Assembly (NCBI RefSeq): GCF_025833875.1
Contig: NZ_JAOYOD010000001.1
Span: 4,464,001-4,528,000, forward strand
Source of the DNA: Reichenbachiella ulvae
GTDB taxonomy: Bacteria; Bacteroidota; Bacteroidia; Cytophagales; Cyclobacteriaceae
Length of the DNA: 64,000 nt
Direction of reading: 5' to 3'
Of this stretch, positions 26,867 through 34,427 are shown one piece after another (the first letter of the stretch is position 1; each line of letters starts with the position of its first letter). Below the pieces are notes generated by a model. It was not told the DNA's origin. It ran no database searches and worked only from the letters and a program-made list of their open reading frames with translations. A program made the position numbers and the translations under genes.

Positions 26867-27154
26867 TTAAGAGCAGGAGCTTGTTGTGCATAGCTCTTTA
26901 GATGGCGAAGTTTTTTTGGGTTGAGTGGGCAGTGAGCATTTTCCTGTCAGATGGTAGATGAAACATTTGCCTGAAAAGCCTGATACCACCATGATCATGG
27001 CGGCAATATTCAAAACGGTTTCTAATGGACCACTAATGACACCTGTGAGTGAAAGAAGAGGTTCTGAAAGTCCTGCCACTAGTCTCAAGCCCCGGTCAGT
27101 GCCGTTCATGTTTTGAGCAAAGCTATAGGTGAGGGATTCGATCAGTTTGTTCAT
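26867..27154 (-). CDS. DUF2892-like small inner-membrane protein
   Basis: The 95-residue protein has the opening NMNGTDRGLRLVAGLSEPLLSLTG typical of the YgaP-type DUF2892 transmembrane module (xDRxxRLxxG). Two hydrophobic segments follow (about 22-40 and 44-62), then a C-terminal tail with two cysteine pairs (GKCFIYHLTGKCS and CTTSSC). Related modules are often fused to or next to rhodanese domains, but no rhodanese gene lies beside this one. Function unknown. Confidence 0.65.
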   Translation of the reverse strand: MNKLIESLTYSFAQNMNGTDRGLRLVAGLSEPLLSLTGVISGPLETVLNIAAMIMVVSGFSGKCFIYHLTGKCSLPTQPKKTSPSKELCTTSSCS

Positions 27155-27641
27155 GTTCAGTTTGATAGTGTGATCGGGAAAACGTGGGTTTTACACTGGG
27201 AGTTGATAAAAGGTATAAATACAGTTGTAAATGTCTGTTTTCGGCAAATCCTATACTTTGAACCTTTTTGTCTAAACCCCGCTGAAGCAAGCTTGTAGCT
27301 TATGCCGTACATTCCACAAATCACCTCTGCATTTTGATCCAGTTCAAAGTGGTTTTGTGAGTGAACCAGAACTTTGGAAAATAGCAGTGCGATAGATTGT
27401 GCTGGAATAAAAGGGCTACTAGAGATAGACTATATTTGACTGTGGTATGACGAAGGTACGAGCTACAAGCTCTCACTAGCAGGGTAATGGAAGTGGAGCT
27501 ACGATGAAGGCATTGTAAATGCCATAAAGATGTGGTCGCATTCGGAAATGCGACCGAGCGGGAAGAGGAGAACCAAACGGATGGCCTGATCGAATTAATA
27601 AGACAATAGCTATTAATCAAGCTATTAAATAGAATGAAGTT
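27155..27641. other. 487-base gene-poor region with stem-loops, left edge of an accessory segment
   Basis: No convincing coding region is seen; an open frame on the minus strand (27321-27620) has no start context and an unnatural residue composition. Two adjacent perfect hairpins lie at 27509-27555. The region marks the change from conserved genes to a segment rich in mobile and broken genes. Confidence 0.5.
27509..27555. repeat. Two adjacent short palindromes (stem-loops)
   Basis: GGCATT (27509-27514) pairs with AATGCC (27518-27523), and GGTCGCATT (27534-27542) pairs with AATGCGACC (27547-27555) over a 4-base loop. There is no T tract on either strand long enough for a terminator, so they may belong to a REP-like or RNA element. 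Confidence 0.5.
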
Positions 27642-28340
27642 ATGAAAAAAACATTTCTTTTATTGAATGTGTGGTTAATACCATTTTTTGCCAGCGCTCA
27701 AGAAAAACCTTTGAACTGTATGCAGGGAATTTGGAAGGTATATTATGATGAACCAATTCAAAAAGGATTCTCCGTTCAAAAGGATTATAAGGTAGTTTCC
27801 ATTGGTTATTTGGAAAATGTTGGTAACTATACTCCTAGCGTGAGGGAGTTGTTTGCCGGTTTTTTGGATTTTGACCCAAATGATACAGGTAGAGTTAACT
27901 ATGCTGATTTAAAACCTGAAGGTCCGTACTATGTGGAGCTTTTGGAAAGTGATATGAGCCCAGATAGTGTATTTACTTCAAATTATTTTCTTACTCCAGA
28001 CTACGAAGGTTGTGACAGTGAAGGGCTATACATACAAGCTCGCCATATGATAGAGTATGGCCGTCTGGAGAGGCTGCCCAGTAAGGCCATTCGCTACCTC
28101 TATGAAGCAGGTAAAGAACGGGAGCGTAATTATATCTCAGAATACCTGGATACTAAGGCTGCCCAAGTGAAAGTTGATTAATGTGTTATTTACTCTGCTC
28201 CTGAAGTCCCTACCAAAATGTTTATGATTTCAGGTGATGTACCTACCATATTAGAAGAAAAAGGAGATTGGCTCAGGTTTGAATTTTTAGGAACCAGACT
28301 TGTCACAGGGTGGATAAAAAAGGCAGATGTAAATTTTTAG
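27642..28340 (+). pseudogene. Secreted protein gene with SH3-like C-terminus, interrupted by an in-frame stop
   Basis: The frame begins with a signal peptide (MKKTFLLLNVWLIPFFASAQ) and runs 179 residues to a TAA at 28179-28181. Reading simply continues in the same frame for another 52 codons, with an SH3b-like sequence (CVIYSAPEVPTKMF, then EEKGDWLRFEFLG and GWIKKADVNF) ending at a TAG at 28338-28340. A one-base change (for example AAA to TAA) would explain it. The whole frame is 232 residues. Function of the protein is not recognised. It sits directly upstream of a REP-type element. Confidence 0.7.
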
Positions 28341-28354
28341 AAGTCAATTCCCCC

Positions 28355-28382
28355 TGGTCGTAGCGTCCGCTAAGACCCAAAA
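28355..28382 (+). repeat. REP-like repeat, left copy
   Basis: Internal palindrome with stem blocks GGTC/GACC and TAGCG/CGCTA and a two-base loop. It is the perfect reverse complement of 29031-29058; similarity extends a few bases outward with one mismatch. Confidence 0.85.
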
Positions 28383-28439
28383 TGTAGAAGGGCGCCTGCC
28401 CGATGTTGGTGTTTTACAGGATGTGACTATCTTGTACAC

Positions 28440-29010
28440 ATGGGTAGAAAATACGCCATACGAGATCAGCTTTCGATTCATAGCGTGACGTTTACGGTGG
28501 TAAACTGGATAAATATATTTATACGAGACTATTACAAAGAAACCATATTATCAAGTCTGAAGTATTGTCAAGAAAACAAGCATCTGCAAGTACATGCTTA
28601 TTGCATCATGACAAGTCACGTTCATTTGATTATTAGTGTGTCTGAAGGAGAGCTCTCAGATGTAATTCGAGATTTAAAGAGTTTCACATCTAGACAGATC
28701 AAGGAAATCTTGCAGGATAAGGCATATGCAGAAAGTCGTAGAGAGTGGCTGTTGTGGATGTTCGAAAGAGCGGGAAAGAAAAATAAAAGGAATGGAGATT
28801 TTCAGTTGTGGCAACAACACAATCATCCAATAGAATTGTCAACCAATGAGATGATAGATCAACGATTGGAGTACCTGCCCGATCCGGCAGGGGGGTGTAC
28901 ACAACAATCCGTTAGAAGCAGGCTTCGTTTTTAAAGCAGAAGATTGGGTGTGGAGTAGTGCCAGACAGTATGCTGGTGAACAAGGTGAATTAGAGCTATG
29001 TTATCTGTAA
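28440..29010 (+). pseudogene. REP-associated tyrosine transposase (Y1/HUH family), frameshifted
   Basis: The first 145 codons read as a Y1 transposase: HVHLII is the HUH motif, preceded by HAYCIMTS and followed by LKSFTSRQI. After GAG TAC CTG (EYL, ending 28877) the frame departs into residues unlike the family, while the +1 frame from 28900 encodes HNNPLEAGFVFKAEDWVWSSARQY, the conserved C-terminal part, to a TAA ending at 29010. Removing 22 bases (28877-28898) restores a 182-residue protein. Family members cut and paste single-stranded REP sequences. This copy is probably inactive. Confidence 0.82.
28877..28898. repeat. 22-base palindromic insertion breaking the REP transposase
   Basis: The inserted bases lie in CCTGCCCGATCCGGCAGG (28875-28892), where CCTGCC pairs with GGCAGG. 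Parts of the same word occur nearby: CCTGCCCGAT at 28395-28404 and CCGGCAGG at about 30796-30804. This suggests a small mobile palindrome present more than once. Confidence 0.5.
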
Positions 29011-29030
29011 TCGAGCGGACGCTCTCGTAG

Positions 29031-29058
29031 TTTTGGGTCTTAGCGGACGCTACGACCA
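29031..29058 (-). repeat. REP-like repeat, right copy
   Basis: Exact reverse complement of 28355-28382. It ends one base before the readable part of the toxin-like frame (which opens after a TAG at 29041-29043), so the element abuts or cut that gene. Confidence 0.85.
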
Positions 29059-29094
29059 GAGGGAGGTAGCAAAACTGAGGAAATACAAGATATT

Positions 29095-29487
29095 TTGTTT
29101 GAAGATGCAGGGTATACTATATTAGATGGGAAGACTGGCTCAAACAATGGTTTTGATGGGTTGTATATAAAGGGTACAGTAGATGATCCTATTGAAATAG
29201 TGATAGGAGAGGCCAAACAGTGGGGAAGTTCTGGTGGGGTGTCCGTTAATGCAGCTAATACTTCTACTCAGTTACCACAGCAAATGAGTGATAACTGGAT
29301 TAAAAATGTAGCGGCAAGAATTAGGGATTCGGCAAAAAAAATCACTGATCCAGTTTTAAGAAATGAAAGAGATAAATTAGCAGATATGCTTACTAAGCAA
29401 TCCAATCGGTCTAAAATTTCTAAGTATGTGACGGTAGTAAATAAAGATGATGGTGTCGTTAATATACTTAAGTTAGGCTCATTTTAG
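29095..29487 (+). CDS. Orphan polymorphic-toxin C-terminal nuclease domain (restriction-endonuclease fold)
   Basis: The frame is open from 29044 but has no ATG before MSDNW; TTG at 29095 is the first possible start, giving 130 residues. It reads FEDAGYTILDGKTGSNNGFDGLYIKG, then IVIGEAKQW: Asp21 with Glu39-x-Lys41 is a PD-(D/E)xK arrangement seen in nuclease toxin tips of CdiA/Rhs-type proteins. There is no N-terminal delivery part and a REP repeat lies directly upstream. I infer a detached or truncated toxin cassette, possibly not expressed. The gene ends 7 bases before the immunity-like gene. Confidence 0.5.
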   Translation: MFEDAGYTILDGKTGSNNGFDGLYIKGTVDDPIEIVIGEAKQWGSSGGVSVNAANTSTQLPQQMSDNWIKNVAARIRDSAKKITDPVLRNERDKLADMLTKQSNRSKISKYVTVVNKDDGVVNILKLGSF

Positions 29488-29494
29488 AAAATGT

Positions 29495-30244
29495 ATGGAA
29501 CGAAACGAAAGGTTGATAGAAACAATTAAATCAAATGAATCGGTTCGAGAGGGTTGGCTACAAGCATTTTCTAAGCAAATCAGTGATGAAGATTTAAAGT
29601 GGGGGGCAGGAATTGTTTGGTATGATCATCAGAGGCTTGCCTTGAAATCCTACTTTATAGAAGATTCACTAACAGAGACAAAAATACATTTTTACACTTG
29701 TGGCAGGCTTGACGAGTATCTTATTAACCACTACAATGATCGAATATTAGAATATGGAATGGCACACATATCTTACGCCCTTTTAAGTGATCATCGGGGA
29801 CTGATACGTCGGTATGCGGATTTGGCTCATCCGGGTTATGATAAGATCACCAAAAAAGGATCTATTATTTATGCCATGCAGTTGGCTATAAAAGATAGGC
29901 TAGATCATGGGTACGTGGATATTTTGGATGCACTAAGTCAAAAGAAAGGACAAACTGCCATCCAGCCTGATGTGCGTTTTTTTAGAGCTTTGATCGAAAA
30001 GGATAAACCGGGTTGTGAAGCAGCAATTAATGAGTTGTTGACACCAAAAAAACACAAGCAACGCAATAAATACATGGAGCTGGTCAATGAGTTTATATCG
30101 CATCCGGCCATTGGTTATACCAAACTGGCCTGGCTTAAAGGGGTAGAAGTAGTAATAGATAACCCTTTGGTTCCTAACTCTCTGTTGCCTATCAATCCAA
30201 ATGAGAGTTATGCGGAAGAATATGAGTTTTTAAAGCAATATTAA
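29495..30244 (+). CDS. Probable immunity protein (Imm49-like)
   Basis: The 249-residue protein is predicted to be mostly alpha-helical and lacks a signal peptide, as expected for a cytosolic immunity protein. YGMAHISYALLSDHRGLIRRYADLAHP in the middle recalls the Imm49 family, which is found directly after polymorphic toxins. It starts 7 bases after the toxin-like frame. The family name rests on recall and context and is uncertain; the pairing with a nuclease domain supports it. Confidence 0.5.
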   Translation: MERNERLIETIKSNESVREGWLQAFSKQISDEDLKWGAGIVWYDHQRLALKSYFIEDSLTETKIHFYTCGRLDEYLINHYNDRILEYGMAHISYALLSDHRGLIRRYADLAHPGYDKITKKGSIIYAMQLAIKDRLDHGYVDILDALSQKKGQTAIQPDVRFFRALIEKDKPGCEAAINELLTPKKHKQRNKYMELVNEFISHPAIGYTKLAWLKGVEVVIDNPLVPNSLLPINPNESYAEEYEFLKQY

Positions 30245-30248
30245 GGTT

Positions 30249-30353
30249 ATGGGCAAGGAAAGAGAGACCAAATGTTTTGTTGATATTTTTACTGGGCCAA
30301 TATCTGGAAGATTTTCTTTTGACGGTATTAACCGCTTAGTGATTAAATTATAG
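30249..30353 (+). other. 34-codon open frame, possible gene fragment
   Basis: An ATG at 30249 opens a frame starting MGKERETKCFVDIFTG and ending RLVIKL. It follows the immunity-like gene by four bases. It is too short and unlike anything I recognise; it may be a remnant of another cassette or a chance frame. Confidence 0.2.
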
Positions 30354-30388
30354 TTGAGAGTAATGCAGGGTTAAGATAAAAATAAAAA

Positions 30389-30664
30389 ATGATGGCGAAA
30401 TCTGAATATAAAATACGCTGGTGGGAGTTTATGGTAATGAGTGTTTTCTCAATGTTGTTATCTTTTGCAGTTGCTTTAAGGTGGTTTTCGCACATGATAG
30501 GAGATAGAACTTATTCAGAGTTGGGATCTTCTAAGACATCTGGGTTGGTATATGCAGTAGCAAAATTGGAAGGGAGTAGTTGGCGATTTCTGTTGGTTGC
30601 CATATTTTTCGGTTTATCGATATTGTTTTTTAGTGAGGGGAAGAAAAAAAGAAATTCCAAGTAG
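30389..30664 (+). CDS. Small two-segment membrane protein, unknown
   Basis: The 91-residue protein has two hydrophobic segments (about 14-33 and 65-81) and a lysine-rich end (GKKKRNSK), so both termini are probably cytoplasmic. Nothing in it is recognised. It lies in the accessory segment after the toxin/immunity pair and may be another cassette gene. Confidence 0.5.
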   Translation: MMAKSEYKIRWWEFMVMSVFSMLLSFAVALRWFSHMIGDRTYSELGSSKTSGLVYAVAKLEGSSWRFLLVAIFFGLSILFFSEGKKKRNSK

Positions 30665-30695
30665 GGATCAAGAATGTACCCCCCCCCGCTCTTTT

Positions 30696-30717
30696 AAGTC
30701 TTAGCGCAGCGTGACTT
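30696..30717. repeat. Divergent REP-like palindrome
   Basis: AAGTC (30696-30700) pairs with GACTT (30713-30717) around TTAGCGCAGCGT, whose centre TAGCG-xx-GCG resembles the TAGCG/CGCTA core of the REP repeats at 28355 and 29031. A second palindrome, CAAGTCT/AGACTTG, follows at 30735-30750. Confidence 0.4.
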
Positions 30718-31022
30718 GAAAGCATGGATGGTTGCAAGTCTCCAGACTTGTTGGGTTAATTTTGCTAAATTCAGAGGGTTGACCATCAATCTATAGAATG
30801 AGTCCGGCAGGTGGATTGGGTTTCCTGCTAGTAGCTGGGAGATTACCCCTGTCCTCCGGAAGGTGTGCGATCTACGGACTCGTACCTCGTCCTTCGTCGT
30901 GTAATGACGTTCCTTGTAAGAGATTTCCCCGAAATGACCTGCAAAATGTTATCCAGAATGTAAGTCAAATCATTGCCACCTTGACTACCCTCTCAAAATA
31001 CGACCAAGACATTCGTAAATCG

Positions 31023-31262
31023 TACAATCAGGTTCCAAAGTGTACTTAATAAGTTTCAAAACCTACTCAATAGGTTCTAAAGCCTACTGAAATATCATAT
31101 TCCCTACTTAATAGGTAGCATACCCTACTAGAATTTCATTTTCCCTACCTGATAAGTGTCAAAGTCTCACTAAAAATTTAATCAAGCTCACTAATAAGTT
31201 CCATTGTCTCATTAGAAATTCACTAATGATCAATAAAAATTCAATGGGACTCAATGTTTATG
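31023..31262. repeat. Degenerate 20-21-bp tandem repeat array, about 12 units
   Basis: Units start at 31023, 31043, 31064, 31085, 31105, 31126, 31146, 31167, 31188, 31209, 31230 and 31251, a steady 20-21-base period. They share a core like TACTNAATAGGTTNNAAA, shifting to TCACTAATAAGTT in the later units. On the minus strand part of it (31251 down to about 31155) can be read as seven-residue repeats such as IEFLL, SEFLM and IKFLV, but with stops further on. It lacks the fixed repeats and unique spacers of a CRISPR. Confidence 0.65.
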
Positions 31263-31407
31263 TCTAATCCGAACAGAAATGGTGACTAAATGGAAGGGTT
31301 TTGTTACGAAAGGGTAAGAAACAGTGAGACATTGAATCAATGGCCTGAAGGTTCTATGGAGTTTTCCTTCAGATCGGAAGGTGCTATTAGATCCCATCGA
31401 TCAAATG

Positions 31408-31446
31408 AAAAAGCCAGAGCTAAGAATGTCTAAGCTCTGGCTTTTT
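31408..31446 (-). terminator. Terminator after the interrupted TlpA-like gene
   Basis: AAAAAGCCAGAGCT (31408-31421) pairs perfectly with AGCTCTGGCTTTTT (31433-31446). It lies 30 bases beyond the stop at 31476; the minus strand continues with a T-rich stretch. Confidence 0.75.
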
Positions 31447-31828
31447 TAATGTTTGGGAGTCGGTGTAATGTCTAATTACAGACTGGTACTAAGAAGAGTG
31501 CGGACCTCTGCAGGCGAAACGCCATATTTTACCAGTTGTCCTTGCTCGTCGAATAATATCCCACAGGGAACGAAACCAGGGCTCCCTAGATTTTTTATCA
31601 AATCTTCATTCGCTTGTACCTGTGCCCAGTCCATATCGTTTGTGGAGATGGCACTTTGGGCATCTTCTGCGTTTTCTTCCTTATAGTTGACCCCTATGAT
31701 GTTGAGTTTTTGGCCAAAATCATTTTGTAGTGCTTTGATTTTTGGTGTTTGGTCCAGGCAAGGCTGGCACCAGCTGCCCCAGAGCTGCAGATAAGTGTAT
31801 TGTCCGGCCGTAGCTTGTAGTTGAGCCC

Positions 31829-31838
31829 CCTCAGACAG
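31829..31838. repeat. Target-site duplication, left copy
   Basis: CCTCAGACAG directly precedes the left terminal repeat and recurs after the right one at 32993-33002. A 10-base duplication agrees with ISAs1-family insertions. Confidence 0.85.
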
Positions 31839-32992
31839 CAGGGCTGTTGCATTCTAAAAAATGGATTAACTTGAAAATTAAAAATGGCATCAGAAAGTAT
31901 CATTTGGTATTTAGGAAAAGTGAAGGATCACAGGCGTGGTGCGGGTCAGCGACATTCTCTGGAATTGGTACTGGTCATCGTGCTGATGTCGGTAATGAGC
32001 GGCTACTATGGTTATCGTGCTATTGGAGATTTTATAGAAAGAAATAGAGAGAACTTATTGTCTACTTTTCAGCCCAAACAAGACAGATTACCGACTTTTT
32101 ATACTATTCGAAGAGTGTTGATGGGATTGGATTTTGATTCCTTTTCTCATCAATTCTATCAGTGGAGTAAAGCCTATGTTTCGATAGAGTCTGGAGAGTG
32201 GCTTAGTGTAGATGGCAAGGCCATCGGTGGTACAATGAGTGATTATTCAAAGTCGTATCAGAATTTCATCAATCTAGTGACCGTATTCGTTTCCAGACAG
32301 AAAATGGTATTAGCCAATGGAGAAGTCATTAACTCAAAAGAGAGTGAAATACCTGTAGTTCGTCAATTAATAGAGATGCTGGATCTCAAAGATGTGGTCT
32401 TTACTATGGATGCTCTTCATTGTCAAAAAAAACGGTAGAAGTGATTATAGCTAGTGGAAATAATTATGTAATTGGAGTGAAGAAAAATCAAAAGACACTC
32501 TACCAGAGCATCGAAAAGTGTGCCCAAGAAAAGCCTATAGGTTATTATTCTCAGCTAGAGAGAAACAAAGGAAGAATAGAAAATAGAGATGTAACAGTGT
32601 TCAATTTGCCAGAGGAAATAAAAAAACAATGGACTGGTGCACAACACGGCATCAAAATTAGAAGAGAAGTAAAAGTCAATGGACGCTACAGGGAAGAAAA
32701 CGCGTATTATTTAAGCAGCATAAAGAATGGAAGTGCATTATTATACAACTATGGGATAAGGAATCATTGGCACATTGAAAACAGTCTACACTGGACCAAA
32801 GATGTAACGATGAAAGAAGATGCCTCTAAAATCAGATTAGGCAACGCTCCATCAATTATATCCACGCTTAAAAATGGTGCAATGAATATATTTAGAAAAC
32901 AAGGCATGAATCAAATAGCAAAGGCCACCAGACTGGTAGCCAATGATATTGAGACTCTAAACAAACTAATCAATTAGAATGCAACAGCCCTG
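31839..32992 (+). mobile_element. ISAs1-family insertion sequence, 1154 bp
   Basis: The element is bounded by perfect 17-base terminal inverted repeats, CAGGGCTGTTGCATTCT at 31839-31855 and its complement at 32976-32992. A 10-base direct duplication lies outside them. It carries one transposase gene in two frames. The stop codon of the transposase (32975-32977) overlaps the right repeat. Confidence 0.92.
31884..32977 (+). pseudogene. ISAs1-family DDE transposase, frameshifted in an A8 run
   Basis: The first frame (31884-32438) carries WLSVDGKAIGG and VVFTMDALHCQKK with the first two Asp of the DDE triad. At 32424-32431 eight A residues lead to a stop (CQKKR). The +1 frame, as if nine A were present, continues CQKKTVEVIIASGNNYVIGVKKNQK to NSLHWTKDVTMKEDASKIR (the Glu) and ends at 32977. 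Adding one A gives a 364-residue protein, the normal family length. Either it is a one-base deletion or transcription slippage on the A run still makes some full-length enzyme. Confidence 0.85.
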
Positions 32993-33002
32993 CCTCAGAC
33001 AG
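32993..33002. repeat. Target-site duplication, right copy
   Basis: CCTCAGACAG, identical to 31829-31838. Confidence 0.85.
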
Positions 33003-33611
33003 GGCTTTGGCTCCCTCGCTTGGTAGTTGGTAGGGAAAGGCCAGGTCATACTCCTTGCTGCTTTCGGTCAGCGTGATTTGTTCTCCCTTTTCGTCGAAAG
33101 TGACTTCAAAATTCTTTCCCCCGATTCGAACGATCACAGGTCGATTGCTTTGGATGGAAGAGATCGGTTCCAGTCTCAATTTTTTATCGAAGCTTGTCAG
33201 CCCCACAAAATCCATGGAGTCATATTCGAACTTGTCATTTTTGTTCGCATCTATGATCACGATCTGTCCCTGATAGCTGCTGTCCGGCAGGTTGGCATAT
33301 CTAAATCGGCTGTTCAACCCTTCGATGCTTGGATTGCGACTCATACTGGTCAGTTTGACCAGTTTGTATTTCACTAGCTCATACTTGAGGAAGAGTGACT
33401 CTTCGAATACTGCCTGCTTGGTTTTGAGCTGATGAGTCTCGCTACAGGAGACTCCTATCAATAGCAAGGCGAAAAAAGTGAGAGGCAGGAATCGGGATTT
33501 GAACTGATTGAATTTCATGAGAATGAATGATTTGGGTAATCAATGATTTTCACTAATGTACTAAAAATCTAAGGTTTGTATGAGAGAAGCTTGTATCCAT
33601 ATAGTTCAAGG

Positions 33612-34412
33612 CTAATTCCAAACTTCATTTTCAAGCCATAGAACGGCATCTGCAAAGTAATCATCGTAATCACAAGGACGATAGTGGGACAATCCATCTG
33701 CAACTACAAAGGTGACATCACTTCCTGCTGTCTGAGTTTCACTAACCCAAGTCTGAGTTTGCTCTAAAGGAAAAAGTTCATCAGTAGTACTATGAATAAC
33801 ATATAAAGGGGTTTCGATTTTTCGAGCTCCTCCATCCGTTGTTAATGTATTGTAGGAGCTGGCCAGTGCGATGCCTGCTGAAAATGCAGTAGGGTAAGCC
33901 TCGGCAAAAAACCAGGTTCCGTTTCCGCCATCACTAAAGCCTGTAACGACTAATTTAGTTGGGTCCACGGGCCAATTTCTAATTGCTAGATTAAGGATTC
34001 TAACAATTTTTTCTTGATTGTAATATTCATACCATTGTACCCGGTCGGCATTTGGACTAATGATAAAGGCATTGATACTTTCTAAAGCTGGCTGGATACA
34101 TTGGGTGCTTTTGTGGGCCTCCCAGCTTGCTCCGCCTACTCCACCATGTAGGGATAATACCAGCGGGTTTCCGTTTTCTTCATCTATTACTTTAGGGCTT
34201 ATGACTCTAAAGGAATATTCATAAGGAGCATCTGGAATCTCCAAAACTACATCTGATACAGTGCCAGGGCTAATGTCAATGGCATTGAAAGAATCCGCAG
34301 TATCTAACCAGGTCCAATTGGCTATTTCTTCAGTGGCACTTTCGTCACATCCAGTAGATATGATTAGTGTCAATAGCACCCCTATGTAGTATAAATTCTT
34401 AATTATCATCAT
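33612..34412 (-). CDS. Alpha/beta-hydrolase lipoprotein (esterase/PHB-depolymerase-like)
   Basis: The 266-residue protein has a lipobox (LLTLIISTGC) and then an alpha/beta-hydrolase fold: PLVLSLHGGVGGASWEA (oxyanion strand), VVTGFSDGGNGTWFFAEAYP with nucleophile motif GFSDGG, and the C-terminal LSHYRPCDYDD with the probable His. It resembles the esterase/feruloyl or PHB-depolymerase-like group. The gene starts 15 bases after a DUF4249 lipoprotein gene and shares its operon, suggesting it processes a substrate taken up by the neighbouring TonB receptor. The start has two ATGs in a row (34412 and 34409). Confidence 0.82.
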   Translation of the reverse strand: MMIIKNLYYIGVLLTLIISTGCDESATEEIANWTWLDTADSFNAIDISPGTVSDVVLEIPDAPYEYSFRVISPKVIDEENGNPLVLSLHGGVGGASWEAHKSTQCIQPALESINAFIISPNADRVQWYEYYNQEKIVRILNLAIRNWPVDPTKLVVTGFSDGGNGTWFFAEAYPTAFSAGIALASSYNTLTTDGGARKIETPLYVIHSTTDELFPLEQTQTWVSETQTAGSDVTFVVADGLSHYRPCDYDDYFADAVLWLENEVWN

Positions 34413-34427
34413 TTGGATAAGTTAGGA

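Larger units (their letters stand above)
28355..29058. mobile_element. REP-transposase unit (REPtron-like) with inverted REP ends
   Basis: A 28-bp sequence at 28355-28382 recurs as its exact reverse complement at 29031-29058. The copies frame a Y1/HUH transposase gene (28440-29010). Each copy is an imperfect palindrome (GGTC-x-TAGCG-xx-CGCTA-x-GACC) containing GTAG, the tetranucleotide known next to REP hairpins. This is the standard layout of a REP-associated tyrosine transposase with its own REP pair. Confidence 0.75.
30665..31475. other. Long intergenic region with palindromes and a tandem array
   Basis: About 800 bases without a supportable gene; a plus-strand frame at 30798-31049 looks random. 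It contains a nine-to-ten-C run (30679-30687), a REP-like palindrome (30696-30717), a 16-base palindrome (30735-30750), a 21-bp tandem array (31023-31262) and a terminator (31408-31446). Confidence 0.5.
31476..33518 (-). pseudogene. TlpA-like thioredoxin lipoprotein gene interrupted by an insertion sequence
   Basis: The 5' part (33518 to 32993) encodes a lipoprotein signal (LTFFALLLIGVSC), a beta-rich region and ...LPSEGAKALSE. The 3' part (31838 down to 31476) continues in the same frame with GAQLQATAGQYTYLQLWGSWCQPCLDQTPKIKAL, a TlpA/thioredoxin domain with WCQPC, ending RTLLSTSL. Removing the insertion and one 10-base target copy restores an intact 292-residue reading frame. The family transfers electrons to periplasmic disulfides. 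With the insertion the first part ends as ...SEAGLLHSN 182 residues in, so the catalytic domain is lost. No other damage is visible, so the insertion looks recent. Confidence 0.88.

Noticed and set aside
27321..27620. 99-residue open frame on the minus strand
   Set aside because: Serine-rich, low-complexity residues with no start signal; it overlaps palindromic hairpins and has no family likeness.
28389..28440. Start of the REP transposase as an attachment site or integrase junction
   Set aside because: No tRNA or integrase is nearby; the inverted REP pair explains the boundary.
30798..31049. 83-residue open frame in the intergenic region
   Set aside because: Unnatural composition and it runs into the tandem repeats.
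31023..31262. CRISPR array
   Set aside because: Repeats drift from unit to unit and there are no unique spacers; no cas genes nearby. It is a degenerate tandem repeat.
31453..31686. 77-residue plus-strand frame near the thioredoxin end
   Set aside because: It is the antisense of the TlpA-like domain, which reads WCQPC on the minus strand.
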